A stretch of 64,000 nucleotides of DNA from Desulfosporosinus nitroreducens (GTDB taxonomy: Bacteria > Bacillota > Desulfitobacteriia > Desulfitobacteriales > Desulfitobacteriaceae), in contig NZ_JAMHFY010000011.1 in the NCBI RefSeq assembly GCF_023897015.1, positions 1-64,000 of the forward strand, read 5' to 3'. Every line of letters starts with the position of its first letter. The first letter of the stretch is position 1. Positions 7,312-16,392 of the stretch are shown here, piece after piece. The notes beneath the pieces are model-generated. The model was not told where the DNA came from, ran no database searches, and saw nothing but the letters and a program-made list of their open reading frames with translations. The position numbers were made by a program, and so were the translations under genes.

Positions 7312-8475
7312 ATGCATATAAGCAGTAAAGAGTTGAAACCAGATATAATAATTATTGGTGCCGGTATTATTGGATTAAGCATTGCCTATCATATTCTGGA
7401 GGCGGATCCCAAACGGTCAATAACCATATTGGAAAAGCAAAAAATGCTCGGAATGGGGTCCACTGGCATAGGAACCGGAAGCATACGTCACCAATTCAGC
7501 AGTCCTCTGCTCCGACGCTTGAGCCTTCTCAGTAGGGATTTCTTCCTTAATTTTCAGTCAACTTTTGATACCCCAATTGAGTATCTGGAAAAAGGAGGAT
7601 TAATGCTGGCTGATAATGAGGTGTTGTGGAATCAATTGCAATTAACAGTTGAAGCAGCTGAGACTGATGGCATTCCTATGAAGTTGCTGGAACAGGAAGA
7701 ATTGCTAAGGAATTTCTCATACCTTAACAGAGACCGCTTTCAGGGCGGTACATTTTGCCCATGGGATGCCTATGCAGACCCGTATGCGGTTTTGGCAGCA
7801 GTTTACGCGGCAGTACGTCAAAAAGGCGCTAATGTTCATTTTGGACGGGAAGCAACGAAAATAATCCTCGATGGAGAGCGGATTAAAGGCGTCGAAACCA
7901 AGCAAGGGACTATTTGGAGCCCGCTTATAGTGAATGCCGTCGGTCCCCATGCAGCCCAGTTAGCGGCAACGGCAGGGATTATGCTTCCTGTGCAACCCTT
8001 TCGCCGTCAGGTTTACGTCTGCACTAACCCGATAGATGTGCCTCCGAAGACTCCCCTAATTACGGATCTGGCTACTGGTTTCTATTTACATCAGGAAGTC
8101 AGCGCTAAGACGGTATTATTAGGGGGAACCGATCAATACACTTGGCCTGGGTTTGAAGAAGGGGTTGATAAGTCTGTGGCTGAAGATTTCTTTACGGCAG
8201 CCATGGAGGCAATCCCTTCGGCGATCGATATAAAATGGCTGCGCACCTATACGGGGATTTGCGAACAAACGCCTGATTTTCTTCCGATTATTGGCGAAGC
8301 ACCAGGATTAAACGGGTTTATTTTAGCTAATGGGTTCAGCGGACATGGCTTTATGCATGCTCCTGCCGCTGGACTCATCGCAGCAGATCTAATTTTGAAG
8401 GGCAGAACTGAGCGGATCGATCTTAATTCATTTCAACCGGACCGATTCGCCAGATTTTCTCTTCCGGAATCCTAG
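7312..8475 (+). CDS. DAO-family FAD-dependent oxidoreductase
   Basis: A 387-residue flavoprotein of the D-amino-acid oxidase / sarcosine oxidase beta type, expected to oxidise an amine or N-methyl amino acid in the cytoplasm. The dinucleotide-binding motif IIIIGAGIIGLSIAYHILE sits at residues 12-30 and ends in the acidic ILEK. GSIRHQF is a typical flavin-contact segment, and the C-terminal GEAPGLNGFILANGFSGHGFMHAPAAGLIAADLIL closes the FAD site. GGGTGG is about 8 bases before the ATG. The substrate is unknown; the betaine pathway 45 kb away makes an N-methylglycine substrate thinkable but unsupported. A terminator follows. Confidence 0.82.
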   Translation: MHISSKELKPDIIIIGAGIIGLSIAYHILEADPKRSITILEKQKMLGMGSTGIGTGSIRHQFSSPLLRRLSLLSRDFFLNFQSTFDTPIEYLEKGGLMLADNEVLWNQLQLTVEAAETDGIPMKLLEQEELLRNFSYLNRDRFQGGTFCPWDAYADPYAVLAAVYAAVRQKGANVHFGREATKIILDGERIKGVETKQGTIWSPLIVNAVGPHAAQLAATAGIMLPVQPFRRQVYVCTNPIDVPPKTPLITDLATGFYLHQEVSAKTVLLGGTDQYTWPGFEEGVDKSVAEDFFTAAMEAIPSAIDIKWLRTYTGICEQTPDFLPIIGEAPGLNGFILANGFSGHGFMHAPAAGLIAADLILKGRTERIDLNSFQPDRFARFSLPES

Positions 8476-8504
8476 GGAGTTCACAGGCCTGACTTGTTTT
8501 CTTG

Positions 8505-8550
8505 AAGCCCTCTCTTGTTAGAATTCTAGCAAAAGAGGGTTTCTTTGTTT
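8505..8550 (+). terminator. Rho-independent terminator
   Basis: CCCTCTCTTG (8508-8517) faces CAAAAGAGGG (8530-8539), followed by TTTCTTTGTTTT. It ends the oxidoreductase gene. Confidence 0.75.
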
Positions 8551-8662
8551 TAAATCAAAGGCGCTCGGCCATTTAAGGACAGCGATAAGTGCAACCATGA
8601 TGATCGCTTGCGCCTTGGAGGATTGGCGTTAGCTTCTCAAATGCTGGGTACATAGTTAATTG

Positions 8663-8691
8663 TTAAGAAGTTCTTAAGAATTAGATTAAGA
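8663..8691 (+). promoter_or_regulatory. Putative OmpR-family operator repeats
   Basis: TTAAGA occurs at 8663, 8674 and 8686, spaced 11 and 12 bases, on one face of the helix. The first two also form a 7+7 palindrome around G8670. OmpR/PhoB-type regulators bind such tandem repeats, and the next gene encodes one, so autoregulation is likely. Confidence 0.5.
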
Positions 8692-8782
8692 TTTTCGCAA
8701 GATTTAGCTGATATCATTACCTCAAGGAAATAATAGAGGGTGTGATATGATTGAATAAACCAATACGTAGGAGTGATACATC

Positions 8783-9469
8783 ATGAATATACTAGTTTGC
8801 GATGACGATAAAGAAATATTAGATGCTATAAAAATCTATTTAGAAAACGAAGGCTATAAAGTATTTAGAGCTTCTAACGGACTGGCAGCTCTGGAAGTCG
8901 TTGAAGAACATGAAATCCATCTGGTTATTATGGATATTATGATGCCTCAAATGGATGGACTAAGGGCAACGATGAAGATCAGAGAAGATAAAAATATTCC
9001 GGTTATTATGCTTTCTGCAAAGTCTGAGGATACTGACAAAATAATGGGCCTAAATATGGGGGCTGATGATTATATTACCAAGCCCTTTAATCCTTTGGAA
9101 TTAATTGCACGAGTGAGGTCTCAGCTAAGAAGATATATGACACTGGGAAGCATGGAGACAAAAAGTAATGTCTATAAGACTGGCGGACTCGTAATAGATG
9201 ATGAGTGTAAGGTTGTATCGGTTGATGGTGACGAAGTAAAGCTGACTCCCGTCCAGTATAAGATATTAAAGCTTTTGACGGCCAATGCGGGAAGGGTGTT
9301 TTCCATCGACGAAATATATGAGAAGGTATGGAAGGAAGTTGCCTTTTGTCCGGAAAACACTGTTGCAGTTCATATAAGAAAGATAAGAGAAGGTATAGAA
9401 ATAAATCCTAAAGAACCAAAATATTTGAAGGTGGTGTGGGGAATTGGATATAAAGTGGAGAAAATATAG
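8783..9469 (+). CDS. OmpR-family response regulator (VanR-like)
   Basis: A 228-residue two-domain regulator. The receiver domain carries acidic DDD near residues 7-9, the phosphoacceptor Asp51 in VIMDIMMPQMDG, and the KPF lysine motif (ITKPFNPLEL). The C-terminal winged helix (about 130-228) contains LTPVQYKILKLLTANAGRVFSIDEIYEKVW and ends GIGYKVEKI. AGGAG precedes the ATG. It overlaps the next gene by 26 bases, so the two are translated as a kinase/regulator pair. TTAAGA repeats upstream suggest self-control. Targets are not visible. Confidence 0.9.
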   Translation: MNILVCDDDKEILDAIKIYLENEGYKVFRASNGLAALEVVEEHEIHLVIMDIMMPQMDGLRATMKIREDKNIPVIMLSAKSEDTDKIMGLNMGADDYITKPFNPLELIARVRSQLRRYMTLGSMETKSNVYKTGGLVIDDECKVVSVDGDEVKLTPVQYKILKLLTANAGRVFSIDEIYEKVWKEVAFCPENTVAVHIRKIREGIEINPKEPKYLKVVWGIGYKVEKI

Positions 9470-11519
9470 CCATTCACTTGTAACAAAGGTTATTGTTTTT
9501 ATAATTACAGTACTGTGTTTCACTAGTGCCATAACAATATTTACGAATATTGCATTCTTGCATAGGGCCGACTTTGATATCATTTTTGAAAACAGCTATT
9601 ATCAGGGCAACGATTATCGAAGAGACAGCTCAGATATCGTTGAAAGTTTGAGGAAAGTACAGAGATATAAGAGTGAGCAATTTATTTTAACTGGCGGAAC
9701 TCTTGCTGAACAAGAGATTCAAAATGAAGAAAGCAATTTGTTTAGAGAGTTTGAATACAACTCAAGGAGTTATAACCCTAATTTAACGATTGAGGAGAAT
9801 TTTAGCACATTCAAAGAAGTCTATGCCGATAAAATTTTACAAGCAAAAGATAATTTAATCAAAGATGACCTTAATGATTATAATTTAGCGATGCAAAGAT
9901 TAGCTAATTATCAAGGTCTTCTCTATTATGTAAACAGTAGTGGAAATGAATTTACTAATAGCCCAGATAAAGCTAAGAACTATTTCAAATCCCATCCGGC
10001 CTATATGATTTTTGACGGCTCTGAACGAGAGATATTTCCGCGGGAAATCAACGATAGTAGGGATTATTACTGGTTTAGTGCGAGTATCGATCAAATAGGG
10101 TTACAAGACATTATGTATATTGCTTTTACGGAGGATTATTTAAATTCCAAAATTTTAGAATGGAAAGAAAATAAACTATTAATTACTAATGGTCTCTATC
10201 AAATAGCGGGTTTTTTACTAGGGTTTGCAGCAAGTTTTATATATCTAATATTAGTTACAGGTAGAAGACCAGACCAAGACCAAGAGATTCAACTAAACTC
10301 TATCAACAGAATCTATAATGATTTCAACATAGGCATGTGTATTGTGTTGATTGCATTATGGGTTGGGGCAATGGATCAATTGGATAATCTCAAGAGCTAT
10401 AAATTAATATTTCCAATCACTTTACTAATAGCTGCGCTTGTTTGCGTATTGGTTCTGTCCTTAGTAAAACATCTTAAAAACAGGACATTTATTAAGTACA
10501 CCTTAACCTATAGCATGTTTCATAAACTATTTAGATTCATCAACGATATCTACAATAGTGGAAGTATGGCAGTTAAAGTCGTCTTAATAGTAATAGGCTA
10601 TCCTGTAATAGTAGCCATAACATTCTTTATGTTTCCAATAACGCTTGGAGTAGCAACTTGGTTAGCCTTTAAGAAGGTAAAGGAATTTAATGCCATAAAA
10701 GATGGGGTAAAGCGGGTAAAAGATGGAGATATTCACTACACTATCAATGTAGCTGGAGAGGGAGAGCTTGCTAAACTTGCTGCGGATATAAACAGCATCA
10801 CTGACGGCTTATACAAAGCAGTTGAAAGTGAGACCAAAAGTGAACGGTTAAAAGCAGAATTAATCACTAATGTATCTCACGATATTAGAACTCCCTTAAC
10901 CTCTATTATCACGTATGTCGATTTATTGAAGCAAGAGAAGGATCAGACAAAGGTCAAAGAATATCTCGAAATAATTGATCAGAAGTCGCAACGGTTAAAA
11001 GTGTTAACAGAGGATTTGTTTGAAGCAGCCAAGGCCTCAAGTGGGACTATCCTGGTAAACTTCGAAAAAATCGATCTTTTATCGTTAATAACCCAGGGGT
11101 TAGGGGAACTTGATGATAAAATACAAGAGAGTAAGTTAGAATTCAAGCTTAGTCACCCTAACGATAAAGTATATATCAAAGCCGATGGAAAACTTTTGTG
11201 GAGAGCTATCGAGAATTTGTTATCCAATATATTTAAATATGCGCTGGAAGGGTCAAGAGTCTATATCGATATTATTGATACAGGCACTGGGGTAACACTG
11301 ATCATTAAAAATATCTCGGCCTATGAATTGAATATTTCTTCTGACGAGCTAATGGAGCGGTTTAAACGAGGGGATGAATCCAGAAGCAGTCAAGGAAGCG
11401 GGTTAGGATTATCGATTGCCAAAAGTCTGATAGAAGTTCAAAAAGGAAGTTTTAATATTGAAATTGATGGAGACTTATTTAAGGCCGTAATACAAATGAC
11501 CAAAGCAGAATTAGATTAG
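9444..11519 (+). CDS. Membrane sensor histidine kinase (VanS-like pair)
   Basis: A 691-residue kinase, unusually long for a VanS-type partner. One N-terminal membrane segment (about 14-34) is followed by an external region of roughly 210 residues, then about five more membrane segments between residues 250 and 415, a HAMP-like linker, and the kinase core. ELITNVSHDIRTPLTS holds the phospho-accepting His479; ENLLSNIFKYAL is the N box and GSGLGLSIAKSLI the G box. The start is TTG at 9444, inside the regulator gene, with GGTGTGGGGA just upstream. The polytopic middle suggests membrane or cell-wall stress sensing, but the signal is unknown. Confidence 0.87.
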   Translation: MDIKWRKYSHSLVTKVIVFIITVLCFTSAITIFTNIAFLHRADFDIIFENSYYQGNDYRRDSSDIVESLRKVQRYKSEQFILTGGTLAEQEIQNEESNLFREFEYNSRSYNPNLTIEENFSTFKEVYADKILQAKDNLIKDDLNDYNLAMQRLANYQGLLYYVNSSGNEFTNSPDKAKNYFKSHPAYMIFDGSEREIFPREINDSRDYYWFSASIDQIGLQDIMYIAFTEDYLNSKILEWKENKLLITNGLYQIAGFLLGFAASFIYLILVTGRRPDQDQEIQLNSINRIYNDFNIGMCIVLIALWVGAMDQLDNLKSYKLIFPITLLIAALVCVLVLSLVKHLKNRTFIKYTLTYSMFHKLFRFINDIYNSGSMAVKVVLIVIGYPVIVAITFFMFPITLGVATWLAFKKVKEFNAIKDGVKRVKDGDIHYTINVAGEGELAKLAADINSITDGLYKAVESETKSERLKAELITNVSHDIRTPLTSIITYVDLLKQEKDQTKVKEYLEIIDQKSQRLKVLTEDLFEAAKASSGTILVNFEKIDLLSLITQGLGELDDKIQESKLEFKLSHPNDKVYIKADGKLLWRAIENLLSNIFKYALEGSRVYIDIIDTGTGVTLIIKNISAYELNISSDELMERFKRGDESRSSQGSGLGLSIAKSLIEVQKGSFNIEIDGDLFKAVIQMTKAELD

Positions 11520-11603
11520 GGAATAGTAAACAAGGACTAGTCGTCTGTCTTCGGAAGAGAAATAAATGCTGCCAAAAGGCCTAAGATTGGGAGAGAATGT
11601 GCT

Positions 11604-11637
11604 AAAAGCTGCCGTAATTATTTACGGCAGCTTTTTA
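11604..11637 (+). terminator. Rho-independent terminator
   Basis: AAAGCTGCCGTAA pairs with TTACGGCAGCTTT around a 4-base loop, with a short T run. It closes the two-component operon. Confidence 0.85.
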
Positions 11638-11765
11638 GTATTATTTCGGTTTTAAATCGGAAATCGAATTTAGGTTAAATGTAAAATCTCCATTTACACA
11701 AATAATTTACATTCCCTAATTTTCATTCCTACAAGAATGTGAATGAAGTCATTCCCTGAGAAATT

Positions 11766-12149
11766 CTATGATTTGTTTCCGTTTAGAGGTATACTACAAC
11801 CGGAATCGTATAATTCAAGCTTATAATCGATTGTTTTAAGGTTTTCCTTTAAATCATCCATTTGTTTTAAAACCTCTTTACGATGATCAATAAACATTTG
11901 TCTTCGGATTTCCAAGGTATCATCTCCTTGCAAACACCATTCGATATACTGCTTGATTTGTTTAATCGGCATTCCCGTATTTTTCAAACAACAAATGAGT
12001 TTCAGCCACTCAAGATCACTGTCTGAGAATTCCCTGTTTCCAGCTTTACTGCGATCTATAAATGGCAAGAGACCTTCTTTATCATAATATCTTATCGTGT
12101 GAGCAGTTAGGTCAAACTTTTCAGCAACTTGGCTAATCGAGTATCCCAA
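11766..12149 (-). CDS. MerR-family transcriptional regulator
   Basis: A 127-residue one-component regulator. Residues 3-70 are the MerR winged helix: YSISQVAEKFDLTAHTIRYYDKEGLLPF, then NREFSDSDLEWLKLICCLKNTGMPIKQIKQYI. A dimerisation coiled coil follows, and a short tail with a single Cys gives little room for a metal site. The start is TTG at 12149, with AAAGGAG 9 bases upstream. It diverges from an MFS exporter, and between them lies a promoter with the 19-base spacer that MerR proteins untwist, so it probably controls that exporter. Confidence 0.88.
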   Translation of the reverse strand: MGYSISQVAEKFDLTAHTIRYYDKEGLLPFIDRSKAGNREFSDSDLEWLKLICCLKNTGMPIKQIKQYIEWCLQGDDTLEIRRQMFIDHRKEVLKQMDDLKENLKTIDYKLELYDSGCSIPLNGNKS

Positions 12150-12224
12150 ATGTAACTTCTCCTTTATTTAGTTATTTTTTAACTGTTTGTCACCTTTATA
12201 AAGGATAATTAGTTTTATGGAAAC

Positions 12225-12255
12225 TTGACTTAGAGCTAACTCAAAGTGCTAACAT
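12225..12255 (+). promoter_or_regulatory. MerR-type promoter/operator with 19-bp spacer
   Basis: TTGACT (12225-12230) and TAACAT (12250-12255) are separated by exactly 19 bases, two more than a normal sigma-A promoter. The spacer holds the imperfect dyad TTAGAGCTAACTCAAAG, close to the CTTGACTTAGAGTTAACTC pattern of many MerR regulators. It reads towards the MFS gene. Confidence 0.75.
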
Positions 12256-12332
12256 CAGTATAGACTAGGTCAGATTGAATTTCAAGCAGTGAACATCATT
12301 AATCAATTAATAGTAAAGGGGTTTGAGATTTC

Positions 12333-13535
12333 TTGAAAGATAACATCGTTCAACAAAGCGATTCTAAATTAAGTAATTTTTTGGTGCTGGTAATGGCTGT
12401 AGCCAGCGGTATTACCGTGGCCAATTTGTATTATATACAACCATTACTGGTAGAAATAGCTAATGACTTTCAAGTCACTCAAGTTAGCGTTGGCTTTGTG
12501 GCTATGCTAACGCAAATTGGATATGCCCTCGGAATGCTGTGCATTTTGCCTTTGGCGGATATTAAAGAAAAAAGGTCTCTAATTGTCACGATGTTACTTT
12601 GTTCAGCTGGTTCATTGATGTTCATGTTTTTTTCTTTTAATATAACTGTGATTTCAATCGCATCTTTTGCTGTAGGTTTTACTTCTGTCGTGCCTCAACT
12701 GATCGTTCCCTTCGCAGCGCAGCTAGCTGATCCAAAAGAGAGGGGGAAGATCATTGGAACAGTAATGAGCGGTTTGTTTATTGGCATATTGGTATCTCGT
12801 ACCTTCAGTGGTCTTGTGGGAGAATATTGGGGATGGAGAATGGTCTATTTCATTGCATCGGCTTTGATGATTATCCTCGCAATTTCCTTAAGCAAATTGT
12901 TGCCTTTATGTCTTCCCACTTCAAGTATGAAATACAAAGAATTATTCACATCTATGATGAGCCTGACAAAAAGCCTTCCTGTATTAAGAGAGGCATCCCT
13001 GAACGGAGCGATGATGTTCGCAGCATTCAGTTCTTTTTGGACATCGCTTGTTTTCTTACTTGAGGGTTCGCCCTATCATATGGGAGCTGATGTTGCAGGG
13101 CTTTTTGGGTTGGTTGGGGTGACAGGGGCCATGGCCGCCCCGATAGTTGGCAGGATAGCAGACAAACGAAGTCCAAAATTTACACTTGGAATAGGCATGA
13201 TCGCGGTGATATTTGCTTATCTCTGTTTCCTTGCCTTTGGATTTAAAATATGGGGATTGATTATCGGTGTTGTTTTACTTGATTTAGGGGTTCAGTCATG
13301 TCAGATTTCTAATCAGGCCAGAGTGCACGCCCTAAACGATGAAGCGCGCAACAGATTAAATACGGTCTATATGGTTTCGTATTTTACCGGAGGAGCTCTT
13401 GGCTCTTATCTCGGTTCATACAGCTACGCCCATTTTGGATGGTATGGAGTTTGCGTTTTGGGACTCTTAACCCAACTGATAGCCGTTGTCATTTATATAA
13501 AATATAAAACAAAGGGATATATTGCAACTATGTAG
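12333..13535 (+). CDS. MFS transporter, drug-efflux type
   Basis: A 400-residue protein with 12 predicted membrane helices, of the proton-driven major facilitator superfamily. The loop after helix 2 reads GYALGMLCILPLADIKEKRSLI, a motif-A equivalent. YIQPLLVEIANDFQVTQVSVGFVAMLTQIGYALG is typical of the AraJ/YdeR group of exporters. The start is TTG at 12333, with AAAGGGG about 11 bases upstream. Its MerR partner and 19-bp promoter indicate induction by a small molecule; the substrate is unknown. Confidence 0.82.
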   Translation: MKDNIVQQSDSKLSNFLVLVMAVASGITVANLYYIQPLLVEIANDFQVTQVSVGFVAMLTQIGYALGMLCILPLADIKEKRSLIVTMLLCSAGSLMFMFFSFNITVISIASFAVGFTSVVPQLIVPFAAQLADPKERGKIIGTVMSGLFIGILVSRTFSGLVGEYWGWRMVYFIASALMIILAISLSKLLPLCLPTSSMKYKELFTSMMSLTKSLPVLREASLNGAMMFAAFSSFWTSLVFLLEGSPYHMGADVAGLFGLVGVTGAMAAPIVGRIADKRSPKFTLGIGMIAVIFAYLCFLAFGFKIWGLIIGVVLLDLGVQSCQISNQARVHALNDEARNRLNTVYMVSYFTGGALGSYLGSYSYAHFGWYGVCVLGLLTQLIAVVIYIKYKTKGYIATM

Positions 13536-13715
13536 CAGTAACAGCACAACTATGTAACAATAAACAGCGCATTAATTTGCGCTGACACACTGCACTTTTA
13601 TTTATGCGAAGCGCCTTATCCCTTGGGCCCAAAGGTATCTAAGACGCTTCGTGCGTCGGCGAAATATCAAACTGGAATTTCTGTATCTGTGTCTAAAGTC
13701 AAAATGAATATGAAC

Positions 13716-13760
13716 AAAGATAGGCCTCAGGCGGTATAAACTCCGCCGGGCCTATCTTTA
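13716..13760. terminator. Terminator between converging genes
   Basis: AAAGATAGGCC pairs with GGCCTATCTTT, with an inner GGCGG/CCGCC stem. The symmetry and T/A tracts suit termination of both converging genes. The rest of 13536-13859 shows a weak CAGCGC/GCGCTG hairpin and no gene. Confidence 0.75.
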
Positions 13761-13859
13761 ACGATCCTGCAATATTCATTTTTTTATGCCGATAAGAATA
13801 GGGTTCAAGACAGTGTATAGATTCCTGCCTCGATGTTCATACTTAATAGATCTATTTCA

Positions 13860-14966
13860 TTAAATTGTAATCAATTCATAGTCCTTGCTGCCCAGACCCA
13901 TTTTTACTGCATAGTCGATTGCAACTTTCCAGTCAGTGTTTGGGCTGACGTCGGTAAAATGGTCATGGTGTTCACGGGTACTTTTCTCAAGAAGACTGCC
14001 TGCCATGACAGGTTGGCTGTTTACCGCATCCACGCATGCAACATCCAGTGCAACCGGGTCAAAGGACGCAAACATACCAACATTCGGAACAATCGGTATA
14101 TCGTTCTCTGAATGACAGTCGCAGAAAGGAGAAACATCAATTACCAGACTGATGTGGAAGTGAGGGCGTCCCTGCAGTACGGCCCAGGTATATTCAGCTA
14201 TCTTTTTATTCAGGATTTCATTTGACTCGCCCCAAGCAGGTTGAACAGCGTCTGTTGGGCAAACGCCAATACAGCGGCCACAGCCAACACAGTTTATGTG
14301 ATTAATGGAAGCTTTACGTTCTGTGAGGCTAATCGCACTGTGTGCACAAATTTTTGTGCACATGCCACAGCCTACACATTGTTCGTGGGAAACTTGGGGC
14401 TTTCCGCTACTGTGCATTTCCATCTTACCAGCACGGGAACCGCAACCCATCCCTATATTTTTTAACGCTCCTCCAAAACCAGTTAACTCATGCCCCTTGA
14501 AATGATTCAAAGAAATAAACACATCAGCATCCATAATAGCTTGACCGATTTTTGCTTCTTTCACATATTCTCCACCCTCAACAGGCACTAACACCTCATC
14601 AGTACCTTTCAAGCCATCCGCAATCAGCACATGACAACCGGTGGAAAAGGGAGAAAAGCCATTGACATATGCAGAATCAAGATGGTCAAGGGCATTTTTT
14701 CTGCCACCTACATAGAGAGTATTGCAATCTGTGAGAAACGGTTTCCCGCCTAGCTCCTTCACAATATCCACAACTGTTTTGGCAAAATTAGGGCGGAGAT
14801 AGGATAAATTACCCGGTTCACCAAAATGAATCTTAATAGACGCATATTTTTTTTCAAAATCAATTTGGCTAATTTCTGCTGTTCTGATCAGGCGGGTTAA
14901 CTTCTGCTGCAAATTCTCGTTCATTGTCGTGTGCATGTCCGTAAAATAAACCTTTGATTTTTCCAA
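13860..14966 (-). CDS. DUF362 protein with two [4Fe-4S] ferredoxin motifs
   Basis: A 368-residue iron-sulfur protein. The N-terminal two-thirds is DUF362, with SLNHFKGHELTGFGGALKNIGMGCGSRAGK its most conserved segment. Two ferredoxin clusters follow: CVGCGMCTKICAHS and CVGCGRCIGVCPTD. DUF362 then resumes with FASFDPVALDVACVDAVN. Family members are thought to shuttle electrons, but no reaction is established. The start is the TTG at 14966: GGAGG lies 8 bases before it, and the TTG at 14981 would overlap that site. Confidence 0.83.
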   Translation of the reverse strand: MEKSKVYFTDMHTTMNENLQQKLTRLIRTAEISQIDFEKKYASIKIHFGEPGNLSYLRPNFAKTVVDIVKELGGKPFLTDCNTLYVGGRKNALDHLDSAYVNGFSPFSTGCHVLIADGLKGTDEVLVPVEGGEYVKEAKIGQAIMDADVFISLNHFKGHELTGFGGALKNIGMGCGSRAGKMEMHSSGKPQVSHEQCVGCGMCTKICAHSAISLTERKASINHINCVGCGRCIGVCPTDAVQPAWGESNEILNKKIAEYTWAVLQGRPHFHISLVIDVSPFCDCHSENDIPIVPNVGMFASFDPVALDVACVDAVNSQPVMAGSLLEKSTREHHDHFTDVSPNTDWKVAIDYAVKMGLGSKDYELITI

Positions 14967-15225
14967 CTCAATAACCTCCAAGATTTAAACTTTAATAAAC
15001 TGAGTTTCCATTCAAACGGCATATTTTCAAAGCCTTGGTTATGCCGAGATTATAATGGCCCTAAGAATAAATTTATTTTTCGTGATATACAGCAAAGTGT
15101 CGTTGCTCTTTTAAAACAGCATAAACCTTAGAGTGTACTTTAAGTCAAGGGGGACTTTGAATTATTGATGTTGAATTATTGACTCAAATGGAACAAAGGT
15201 TGATATCAAATAATAAGATGAAGAT

Positions 15226-15276
15226 GACCGCATATTAGGATGTACTATTGTATCTTAATATGCGGTTCTATTTTTA
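15226..15276 (+). terminator. Hairpin with T-rich tail, no adjacent gene
   Basis: ACCGCATATTAGGAT (from 15227) pairs with the ATCTTAATATGCGGT stretch ending at 15266, followed by TCTATTTTTAG. No intact plus-strand gene precedes it within 14967-15226, so it may be left from a lost gene. Confidence 0.6.
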
Positions 15277-15293
15277 GCAATCATTAAAATTGG

Positions 15294-15322
15294 TTGACAG
15301 CAATAAATTACGAATGTAACCT
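15294..15322 (+). promoter_or_regulatory. Putative promoter of the DUF4825 gene
   Basis: A perfect -35 TTGACA (15294-15299) is followed after 17 bases by a weak -10, TAACCT. The dyad TTACGAATGTAA overlaps the -10 and could be an operator. Confidence 0.4.
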
Positions 15323-15406
15323 AGAATTAGGTCGCATTTTAGGAAGTAAGAAGCTAGATGAACTGAGATTGAAGAGATGCGTACTCTATTTAAGGTTGGT
15401 GATTAA

Positions 15407-16039
15407 ATGAAGAAGACAGTTAGGCTATTACTACTGGGATTTGTTACGATTGGCGCACTATATATAGGTACGGGAGTAGGAAGTGGAACAGACAGCCCAC
15501 CTAATATAGCTAATAGCACTGAAGTGAATGGATCAAAAGAAGCTCGTCTCGTTGGTGTGCCAATGTACAATTTAGCGGAGATTTCAAACTATAGAACCCG
15601 ATATGTAGGAGATCCTAGTAAAGTTGGTTCAATTGCGCAACATCTCCCTGTTCCTGATAACCACTTCAGGCAACAGTATATCTCCATGGAAACTAGTCAA
15701 AAGCCTTATAGTCTAACGATATATTACGAAGTTGCTTCGCCGGAAATCAAATATGAAGGTCAGTGGCCGATCGTAACACCAGATTCTGATATAGAAACAA
15801 ATTCGAGAACTAATGCTTTAGTGGTATTTTGTATGATTGATAATCTTGATGAGCTAACCTTTGCCTATCGAACATCCGAATCTAACGGTGAACTAGACAC
15901 CTCTAAATATGATACCAGCTTTACGTTCCCCAGGGCTTCATTTGCAGAGAACTACGGTGACCTTTTTATACTGGGAGAGAATTTAAATTTACTTCAAGAT
16001 ATATTGACAGGAATGTCTGAATCTAATAAAGTGGCTTAA
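15407..16039 (+). CDS. DUF4825-like exported protein
   Basis: A 210-residue protein with an N-terminal membrane anchor or signal (residues 4-26: positive MKKTVR, then a hydrophobic run). The body resembles DUF4825: VPMYNLAEISNYRTRYVGDPSKVGSIAQHLPVPD, then SLTIYYEV and NALVVFCMIDNLDELTF. Such domains occur alone or attached to BlaR1-like sensors; function is unknown. The extracellular face of the membrane is the likely location. GGTTGGTG precedes the ATG. The next 100 bases hold a fragment of another gene, so this area has lost sequence. Confidence 0.6.
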   Translation: MKKTVRLLLLGFVTIGALYIGTGVGSGTDSPPNIANSTEVNGSKEARLVGVPMYNLAEISNYRTRYVGDPSKVGSIAQHLPVPDNHFRQQYISMETSQKPYSLTIYYEVASPEIKYEGQWPIVTPDSDIETNSRTNALVVFCMIDNLDELTFAYRTSESNGELDTSKYDTSFTFPRASFAENYGDLFILGENLNLLQDILTGMSESNKVA

Positions 16040-16063
16040 AATTTTCACCATGAACATTTTTTA

Positions 16064-16150
16064 ATGACTTTCAAAGTTAAGGATGGAGTTTGGCGAATTG
16101 ATCGATACATTACAGGGTGTCGTGTCTTCAACTTTAATCTTAACGATTAA
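16064..16150 (+). pseudogene. C-terminal remnant of an unidentified protein
   Basis: The 28 codons MTFKVKDGVWRIDRYITGCRVFNFNLND look like the end of an exported or lipoprotein domain (a terminal KDGVWRIDRY strand is common in DUF4829/NTF2-like proteins). The frame is closed by a stop immediately upstream, and there is no ribosome binding site. I read it as a remnant. Confidence 0.4.
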
Positions 16151-16174
16151 TGATATACTTATATAACTGTGTGT

Positions 16175-16219
16175 AGAGCAAGGAGCTCCCTTGGGTAAAG
16201 GGGTGGCTGCTTGCTCTTC
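16175..16219 (+). repeat. AGAGCAAG hairpin element, copy 1
   Basis: AGAGCAAG (16175-16182) pairs with CTTGCTCT (16210-16217); inner segments GAGCTCCCTT and AAAGGGGTGGCT extend the stem. A second copy lies at 22970-23011, again ahead of histidine-kinase sequence, so both probably belong to one duplicated locus. It could terminate or attenuate transcription of the kinase gene at 16393. Confidence 0.6.
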
Positions 16220-16392
16220 TGCATTCTTTTACTGCTAAAATCGAGGGCTGACGTTGAATGCCGTTAAAATCCAGAATTATTTGACAGGTATCGACACGTT
16301 TACCAAAGGAGATCAGTTGTCTAATGTTGAATGTCTAGATTAATTATTTAAAGTGAACAAGTGTACGGACTAATCAGAAAGGAAGTTGCAGG

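Noticed and set aside
16175-16219. Possible c-di-GMP or other riboswitch before the hybrid kinase
   Set aside because: Only one nested hairpin is present and no aptamer consensus; its second copy sits before a kinase remnant, so a duplicated terminator-like element explains it better.
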